This document shows positions 56,451-64,000 of a DNA stretch of 64,000 bases, in pieces. The DNA comes from Calcarisporiella thermophila CBS 279.70. Taxonomy: Eukaryota; Calcarisporiellomycota. Both the position numbers and the translations under genes were made by a program. Under the pieces are notes generated by a model, which was given only the letters and a program-made list of their open reading frames with translations, was not told where the DNA came from and ran no database searches. Positions within the stretch are counted from its first letter, which is position 1, and every line of letters starts with the position of its first letter. The stretch lies in contig NW_027192192.1 of assembly GCF_041956535.1 (NCBI RefSeq), positions 561,796 to 625,795 of the forward strand, given 5' to 3'.

Positions 56451-59229
56451 ATGGCCGAATATATCAATTTGAATGACAAGCAGAATTCAAAATTAAAATG
56501 GCGGCCCATTACAACCCAGGATTTCCCCCTAAAACGAAGTAAAACCTTTCGTGCATGGTAAATATAGACATATCAAACATATGAATCATTATATAGGTAA
56601 TTTCGCATCCTATTTCTCATCAAATTGTTAATCTGTTTGCAATTCTGCTTAATATAGTACTCGATGTCGTGTGAAGAAATCCAAATGCGATGGTATTGAA
56701 CCTCGTTGTTCCCGTTGCGAGCGTGACGGCGCACTCTGTGAATACGTGAAATTGTCGAAGCGAAAACATTCTCCCAATAATGATTTGAATCAGACATCAC
56801 ATTTTCAAGCATCATTAGCACCTTTTCCACCATCTATTCTGCAAGAGCAGGAATCACCCGAAGAAAGACCTGATGTTGAGAGGTTGGAAGACGAAATAAG
56901 GAGTTTGCGAGAAGAAATTCGACGTTTGAAACTCGAGAGGCCATCTGCAGAGAACAGCTCTGATAATGTGAGGAGAAACGAAAATAGCAGTAATGTTGAA
57001 CCTGGTCTCGATAGCAACGAGTCTGAACAAGGTATATCGGTGAACGGTACGATTGTGCGTGCTTCTGCCCTCTTGAGACCGCCACCAGTGAAAGCAAATC
57101 TGGATTTACAATCGACAAAAACACAAATTAACAAAGCAAATTACCGGCGTAAAATCAACCCGTTCTTTTATGCGCTACTTGATCTACAATGTGCCCAGCT
57201 TGCATTAAAACATGTCGACAGCAAATCTAATGACGGAATTACTGGAGTTATCCCAGGTGGTCCATGGCTTGGCGCTTTTAATTTTACGCTGGCAAGACGC
57301 ACAGTTTGGGCTGATTTGATAAAACCTGGCCTTCGGGCTGAAGCGAAAGTCGTCAGTGTTGATGACTCTGCAGCACAAGAGCTAGTCCGTATTTATTTGC
57401 TATTTTCGCATTTCATTTTCCCCTTAGTGGACACGCGATCGCTTGCATCCCAAGCCGAAAAGCCTCTTCACCCTCTTGTCCTCTCCGCCCTCTACTCTTG
57501 CAGTCTGCTGTTTGCGGCCGTTCCAGGTCAAGAGAGCAGATTGCGCCGTGCTGCCGATGCATTCTTTCAACTGACCAGGCTTAAAATCTATAATGCAATC
57601 ACATCTGATGGTTCATCAATTGCAGTAGTGCAAGCATATGCTTTAATGTCATTCAACACTGGTCATCAACAACAACTCGCCAAATCGCTCCTTTACCGTA
57701 GTATGGCAATTAGTCTTGCTCAAAGCTTAGAGCTCCACCGCCAGGATGGCGCCGGATACGAAGGACTGGTTGGTGAAGATCGGGAAGTCGTAAAGCGAAT
57801 ATGGTGGTCACTTGTGTGTCTTGACATAATGCAGAGTATGCTGCTGGCTAGACCAGCACTCATTGATTTAGATGAAATGGATGTGGAACTGCCAGAAGTG
57901 CCGCCCGGTGAAAGTGTTGAACACCACCTGCTCGCCTCCTTTCGGTTATGGGTAATTGGGCACTTGCGAATGAGACGACTTGTCCAGATTATTAACCGAC
58001 ATCAAGAGCAACAGCTAAGTGCGAAGGCGTTTAATGAAGTGGAGCGGAATGCCCGCGAATACGAAGAAATGATCCCTTCACGACCTAGCTCCAGTTGGCC
58101 TGATAATGTACAGGCTTATGCAATATTTCTTCGTTTGATTAGCTGCCAACTTTGGCTAATTGCTGACCAAATTTGGATGGCAAAACCCCCTTTCCAAGGA
58201 CCATTCTCCCCAGAGACCCACTGCGCATCGCGACGTGCTCTCATAGATACTGATCGAACTGTGAATCTTGTTGAGGAATTGCTTGATCGATTCCCGGACT
58301 ATGTGCCTTTTAATACTACTATATTTACACTCTGCGTCGCAATTCAAATAGCAATTACGATGTTACAACACACGAACGAGGAAGTGTCGAAAGAAGCCTT
58401 CCGCTTGGTTAGAAGGATTCGTAGTATAATAGCAAGAATGTCAAACGGACAGTTGTGTGTATGGTTAGTAAAGGAATTGGATGAATGGATGGAGCGCTAT
58501 GCTCGCGAATTACATATTCAGCAACTCCAGTGTCAACGTGTAGAAGCTGAAGATACAAGCATATATGCAGGCAATTGGGAAAGTCCTCAGCCTATATCGC
58601 AATCAATTTCGTTGGCAATGCTATCAGATTCCGGTACGACCGTAAAGCCTATATCTACTGCACCGAATATGAATGCGTCCTCTGTTAATACACCGGGAAT
58701 TAAGGCTGAAGGAATGAGTCTATGGTCATACATGATGAATCAACAAAATTCACCACACAGCCCCCCCTCAGTTCTTGGCTCAAATAACATGACTCCATTA
58801 CTGAATGCAAACTCTGAAATCGATCAGTTCCGGGAGGTTAGTTGGATGACTAGCGCAAGTAGCAGTTGCACAACCGATAAGTCAACCACTGCTGGTACCA
58901 GTGGAGTATTTGCTGTCGCGGCTCCTGGTTCTACCCCGGGGATTACGGCAAACGACGAGATGGTAGCAGAGCCGTTCTTAGAGTTGCTCCAGGAGAATCC
59001 TTCATCGCTTTCGCTTTCTCTGACGATGTCCTCTTCTCCTCTCACAACCACAAATAGTTCTACCAGTGAAAATGCAGCAATGTTAGTGAACAATAAGTAT
59101 GAACAGATGATTGCAGAAGAAAGCGGAGGAAGAAACGGAAAATCTGAATTCGAAAAAAGCAGAGGACGAGAATTTTTTTTGTCATGGAACAGCGAAGGCG
59201 GGTTCTTTCCACCATCTGATGTCATATAG
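56451..59229 (+). CDS. Zn2Cys6 fungal-specific transcription factor
   Basis: Two exons: 56451-56557 and 56658-59229, giving 892 residues. The intron splits the binuclear-cluster Cys (GCA-TG/T). The domain reads RACTRCRVKKSKCDG...CSRCERDGALC, spacing C-x2-C-x6-C-x6-C-x2-C-x6-C, preceded by a basic leader. A linker and a short heptad coil follow (VERLEDEIRSLREEIRRLKL), as in dimeric Gal4-type factors. The middle homology region carries SALYSCSLLFAAVPG, YRSMAISLAQSLELHRQDG and IWWSLVCLDIMQSMLLARPA. The C-terminus is Ser/Thr/Asn-rich and acidic, a likely activation region. The target pathway is unknown. The start is the first ATG in a frame that stays open to the donor. Confidence 0.92.
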
Positions 59230-59644
59230 CATTTAATTTGATTTTTTTTTTCTTGTCAGTTATTTAAACATATGTTTACCATTATTTTATTCTAATTATT
59301 TTTCCCTGTCACTTTTGTATATCTTCTATCAGCCCTCATTTTTTTTTTCAATTTGTTGTATAATCTCTGGATTTTGTTCTTGATTGTCTCTTTCTATCCC
59401 CGTAATCTGGATATTTATGGACTTCTTTTCTCGCATAAACTGTTTCTTATGAATGGTATTTAATAGGAACTGTTAATAATATGTAACGAAAAATGTATGT
59501 ATGTGTGATGTCAAATTCGTAGTGTAAATATTCCCCATAAAACTAGAAGTCAACGAAGATTATATCGCAAATAAATATAGGCGTTGATACTAAAATATAT
59601 AAAGAATGTAAGCTGTTTATGAGTCCAAACACTGATATTTATGT
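59230..59644. other. Convergent intergenic
   Basis: T-rich 3' flank of the regulator and 3' flank of the aminotransferase. Several AATAAA-like signals are present. Nothing else was seen. Confidence 0.5.
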
Positions 59645-61111
59645 TCACTCAATATGGAGGTGACGTTGGCAGAATGCGTGCAAGCGTTGCGCCGCCTCCT
59701 CTAAATCCGCAAGTGGTGCAGATATTGCAATACGTATGAAATTCGGGCACTGGAATATTGTTCCAGGAAGAACATTTACACTTTCCTCCTCCATAAGCCT
59801 TCTTGCAAATTCTATGTCGTTTTGAAGCCCACTGAACCTTTTTATATCAATCCCAACCATCATATACATCGCTCCTTGTGGCTCAATCACGCGAAGCCCA
59901 GGGATATTTGTGAGAAGGCTCGAGAGAGTGCGTGCATGATTCTCAAAGGCACGGTTGGTGCACTCAAAAAACAGCTGAGGTGTGTTGGTAAAAATCTTTG
60001 GAAGCGCCGCTTGAATCAATGAATTGGCACCTAAAATCAACTGGCTTACACTCACCAAGCCGTCCCTTGCCTCCTTTGCAAACGCATTAACCGGATCATG
60101 TATCAATATCCAACCCACTCTCCACCCAGGTACTAGAAACCTCTTCCCTAGGCCACTGACGGTGAGCACAGGCACGGTGGCGGATAATGAAGCAAGTGGG
60201 TAAAAGATATGAGGAGAAAAGACCATATCCTCGTATACCTCGTCTGCAAGGATAGGAAGATAGTGCTTTTGAGCAAGTGCGATGATTGCAAGCAGGTGTT
60301 CACGACTGTAAACAGAACCGCATGGATTTGAAGGGCTAGCATAACTGCTGAGGTTAAAAAAAATACAAAGAATGAAATATCAAATGAATATTAACTTGTT
60401 CACAACTATGAATTTCGTTCGTTCGTCAACCAATGTTTCCATTTGCTCTATATCTGCCTCCCAGTTGTGCTCTGGAACGAGATCATAGTATCTCTCCTCT
60501 ATCCCTTTACTCCTTGCCAGTGTTCCATAAAGTGGAAAGCCGGGTCGAGGGATAAGAACATTATCTCCTTCATCACAAAGCGCTGTGAAGCATATATCTA
60601 GCGCTCCCGAAGTACCACTAGTGACAATGATATCCTTCGAACAGAGGATCGCATTAGGACGAGAGTAACGGGAAGCAATGGCTTGACGAGCTTCTTCCGT
60701 GCCTAAGAAGTTAGTATGAAACTGCTTGTTAGATTTGGGGAATTATTGAACAACGGTGCGATTATGTATACCGATTGCGGGTGGATAGCCATTTGCCTTG
60801 GCGCTTAATATTGCATGTATTACCGCTTTGGAGCAAGAGTCGTCAATCCGAAAAATGCCAGATGCAGTAGGGTCACCTATATTTCATAGGATATGTGCCA
60901 TTTTACAGCTGCTTGAAGAGATTTTATTTCCTTTACCAAGTGTTAAATTTACAAGTTCTTTCTCGGGATTAGGAGAGGCTCTCTCTCCTTCTACAAACTT
61001 GCGAATTGGGTTAAGAGTTCGTTGCGCAACGTAAGATGAGTGCAGTCTCCAACCAGTGCTGACGGGGGAGGCGATGGAAGCGGAGGAAGAATGGCCGTTG
61101 ATACGGGTCAT
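59645..61111 (-). CDS. Tyrosine-aminotransferase-like PLP enzyme
   Basis: Four coding exons. The third intron ends at GCTAG so that the product reads FIVVNNPSNPCGSVYS. The N-terminus is MTRINGHSSSASIASPVSTG, followed by LNPIRKFVEGE and LTLGDPTASGIF. The fold type I aminotransferase landmarks are VTSGTSGALDICFTALCDEG, NVLIPRPGFPLYGTLA, LADEVYEDMVF and the PLP Lys in SGLGKRFLVPGWRVGW, with IRIAISAPLADLEEA near the end. The order and the GLxKRWLVPGWRxGW motif point to tyrosine or alanine aminotransferase-like class I enzymes, probably aromatic amino acid breakdown. It has no clear targeting signal. Length is about 430 residues. Confidence 0.9.
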
Positions 61112-61673
61112 AGACACACAGAAAAGAGTCAAATATTTATGTGTGCTTGAGCAAAGAAATGGGTGGGAAAAAGAAGGAGCGAATACATGATGTCAAAGAA
61201 GATTGAGATTTCATAAAACTTAAAAATGAAAATGCAGTCACGCATATCATATTATCCGTGGGAATTTAATCGGTTAAATCAATCTTTATAGCTTTATATT
61301 GCTATAGTGAATCGCACATCAGAAATCTGATGGTGTTTTGAATATATTCAGATTAAATTCAAATTGAAGGTACCATCTGCAAGTTTCTTTACACTTTTAC
61401 AACTTTTCTCTGAAACTTTCGATAAAGAGCTACAGGTTTATTACGTCATCAAATATTTCTCATAACCAGATATATACACGAGATAATGGAAGCAGCGAGC
61501 TGCTTCAATATTAGTTGCTGTGAAATTTATCAGTTAAAGGATGCATATTGTTCATCTATTGAATTAAAAGAGAGGCCATTCACTTTTTATAAAAAGAATA
61601 AAAAACATCCCAATAAAAAAAGATAGCAAAAAACACAGGTAAACAATGTGATATAATTTAGAAAAAAAAAAAA
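61112..61673. other. Intergenic
   Basis: AT-rich promoter side of the aminotransferase and 3' flank of the glycosyltransferase. No gene was seen. Confidence 0.5.
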
Positions 61674-63022
61674 TCAATTATCTGCTAAAAGCTGTTTAGC
61701 CATCCGATTAAATCCTTTAATCTTTCCACACTGCTGCTTGAGGTTGGATGCTTGTGGCTTCTCCCATTGGCCAGATGAAATAAATTTGTTCATGTACCGT
61801 ATGCATAATTCTTCACGAAAAGCTTCATAGAGTTTGCGGTTGTATTTCCGCTATGAGATATAAAAGCGATTACTCCAAATTCACGAATAAATATATATAT
61901 AATTATTACCTCTCGCTCCCGATCACTTTCTGGGTAAAGATGAGTCTGATGAATTAAAAAGTCTTCCGGCAATACCCAATATTCCACCCCTGAGAGATAC
62001 AATTCGTAGAGACATGCAGCCTTATTTGCCCCATATCCAATGAAACGTTCATCACACCAAGGTGCATTTCGTGATTTATAAATGACGTATGGTTCATAAT
62101 TAAATTGATATGCCTCGACACGATACGGTTCGCGACTATTGTACCATTTTGAATAATTCGTAGGCTGGTGGCCTTTCTGCCACCTACGATGAAACATATC
62201 AATTCTTCCGTCGTGAGCAAGTTGGATAAGGCTCTCTTTGTTCGCCGGGAAAGTCGTCGAGTCAAGACCATCTTCTTGCGCTACGAACTCAAAGGCGGGT
62301 AAAACAAGTGCAATTTCACCCATTGCTAATCTTCTTTGAATATCACTGTTTTCACGAATGGCGCGCCGGAAATCAGTGCACACGTGAAAATCTACATCCA
62401 GCATTAATGTGTAATCTGTCCGCGCGTAAATCCGCGCAACATTTCGCCACATATTAAATTGGCGTTCGAATGGATCCATTACTAGATGTATATCAACGAA
62501 TTCAACCATAAACGGGTTATCGGCATACAAGTCACGAATGCTGTCCAGCAGCTTTTGTTGTGAGGAATCATTTTTGACATGAATGGCGACAGAAATTGGC
62601 CCTATAGTTAAACATACAGAAGATCGGTACTTTTTATAAAATTCATAAAAGTAAATATAACTTTTACCTTGATAATTCGTTACTAATCGACTAAAAACTT
62701 CAAATCGATCTTGAGTAACTTGTGTTGCAATAGTAATATCTTCTCCATCTGGTATCTTACGCGCTTTCATATAGTACGGTATTACTTTAGAAGGGCCCAT
62801 CGCGCTTGAGAATGCCTTGGCCATGTAAAGATCTTCAGACATTTCATTAACACTATTTCCTTCTGTTGAGAATGGATGTTGATCCCGTATCTTGAGTATT
62901 TCAGTTGGGCGGTAGAATGCGAGCAATTGATGAGCAGTATATAGGAGAGAAGCCATTATATAGAGAAGAAAGAGGTACTTTAAAATTTTGCTAAAGGACT
63001 GTGGGATTTCTATGCGCTTCAT
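61674..63022 (-). CDS. LARGE-like type II membrane glycosyltransferase (GT49)
   Basis: Three exons. Two introns sit inside frames that would otherwise read through. One starts after VTNYQ and the other after SDRERE; the last exon ends RMAKQLLADN. A signal anchor near residues 13-33 (LKYLFLLYIMASLLYTAHQL) makes it a type II Golgi-like membrane protein. The catalytic domain has TIATQVTQDRFEVFSRLV, GPISVAIHVKNDSSQQKLL, the DxD motif in YTLMLDVDFHVCTDF, WYNSREPYRVEAYQFNYEPY and RFIGYGANKAACLYELYL. These are motifs of the LARGE/B4GAT1-type GT49 domain, which adds xylose and glucuronic acid in animals. The fungal acceptor is unknown. Confidence 0.85.
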
Positions 63023-64000
63023 TATTGTAATAATTGAATTTAGAATATATAAGAAATAGTATAGAGGAGGGATAGAATATAATTAATGCGGAATGAAAGA
63101 ATGAGGGAGAGGGGGGAAATAAGGTATACTTATACGGAATTAAGCGTGAAATGATAAATGATGCAAAAAAAAGGAAGAGAAGAAGAGTATACCAGATTTA
63201 TAAGGGACTGATGTAAAATGGGAAGGAAAGTAAATCAATATAGGTATTAAGAGACTTAAGAGGATATATGAACAAAACAGGATATTTGAAAGAAATGGGA
63301 CGGTCCTAGCCAACACCCAATAAATGAACAGATCTAGATATATTTAAGAAGACTCTTTAGATTTTTTTCAGCTGCGACTATCTGTAAAATAGAGCAAGTG
63401 GCTTTATCAATTTCAATACCACCTAATGTTTTGAGAGTACCAGCACTTTTGGCAGTTCTCTGTCCCCAACATACTTTTACAAACTCTAGGCCACTTCAAC
63501 AAGCTAGCTTTACTAATAAATGATTTCTTTCACCTTTTTTCTATTCAAATTTTACAAAATTAGAGTCGAATATGAATCAATGGTTTTGACAAAGCCATAG
63601 CCTATCCCATTTTATCGTTTTCTAAGTTCAGTAAATTTCATATTTCTTTAAAAAAGAATCTATTAGATTATCTTCAGCTCTAGCCATCAATCATTGATAG
63701 ATTTTGAGAATTTTGAAGTTTGAATAATGTGCCTAATCTTTAATTCTGTCATAAGCTAAACTATTGAGCCTATCTAAGTATCTATAAAAGGACTTTCAAT
63801 CCAGCATCAAAATATTATTATCCATTATTTCTTTTTCCCATTTTATAATCGCTTTTTTTGCACGAAAGAAACCTCAAAGAGTAATCCTTGCTTTGATCAC
63901 AATCAATATTTTAATTTATTTACTCGCGCAATTATTACTCCTTGATTCTCTCTCATTTTGACAATTACTTTTTTTGTTTTTCGAGCAATGGTTAGCTTTA
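63023..64000. other. Upstream region, no gene seen
   Basis: AT-rich end of the window holding the promoter of the glycosyltransferase. No coding or RNA signal was recognised. Confidence 0.5.

Noticed and set aside
1-64000. Transposon, CRISPR or rRNA content
   Set aside because: No transposase, reverse transcriptase, long terminal repeats, CRISPR-type spacing or rRNA signature was seen on reading; short terminal repeats could have been missed by eye.

Overview
This window looks like nuclear DNA of a fungus. Most genes are cut by short GT-AG introns (about 50-150 bases, often with a CTAAT/CTAAC-like branch site near the 3' end). The gene content is fungal: a P3A-type plasma-membrane H+-ATPase, a Sho1-type osmosensor, a Pho80/PCL-type cyclin, a Srk1/Rck2-type kinase, a Kre9/Knh1-type surface protein and a Zn2Cys6 transcription factor. 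CCDC43, SIKE/FGFR1OP2, mitochondrial ClpP and a LARGE-like (GT49) glycosyltransferase occur together, which points to an early-diverging (non-Dikarya) lineage. That placement is inference. No transposon, CRISPR array or rRNA was seen.

Layout. 0-8.5 kb: tRNA-Val, a 62-residue small protein, a YMD8/SLC35C2-type transporter, a Ypt1/Rab1 GTPase, a small Mediator-like coiled-coil protein, a Tyr/Pro-rich low-complexity protein and a SIKE/FGFR1OP2-like STRIPAK subunit. 8.5-16.4 kb: a gene-poor stretch, an STK32/YANK-type kinase, a bacterial-looking M1 metallopeptidase with a HEAT-like tail and a Kre9/Knh1-type membrane protein. 17.3-26.9 kb: the accessory island. It holds six related, intronless, putative seven-helix receptors, all on the minus strand and in two sequence subfamilies. 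Two copies are damaged. A secreted 8-cysteine mini-protein on the plus strand sits between the first two. 27.9-37.7 kb: glycogen phosphorylase, a PCL-type cyclin, mitochondrial ClpP and a mitochondrial NAD+-type carrier. 37.7-46 kb: plasma-membrane H+-ATPase, Naa30 N-acetyltransferase, a two-RRM hnRNP and Sho1. 46.5-54.6 kb: a 2OG-Fe(II) oxygenase, a Srk1/Rck2 kinase, CCDC43, nicotinamide riboside kinase and a Sec9/SNAP-25 SNARE. 56.4-63 kb: a Zn2Cys6 regulator, tyrosine-aminotransferase-like enzyme and GT49 glycosyltransferase.

How the genes fit together. Most are ordinary housekeeping or signalling genes with no operon-like logic, although several pairs share short divergent promoters. The receptor island stands apart because it is tandem, intronless, fast-changing and partly decayed. 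One subfamily carries a shared promoter block that was copied with the genes. The cysteine-rich secreted peptide embedded in it could be a ligand, but only position supports that. This island is the best candidate for an undescribed system here. All gene models were spliced by eye; junctions described as fitting were checked for frame continuity, the rest are approximate.
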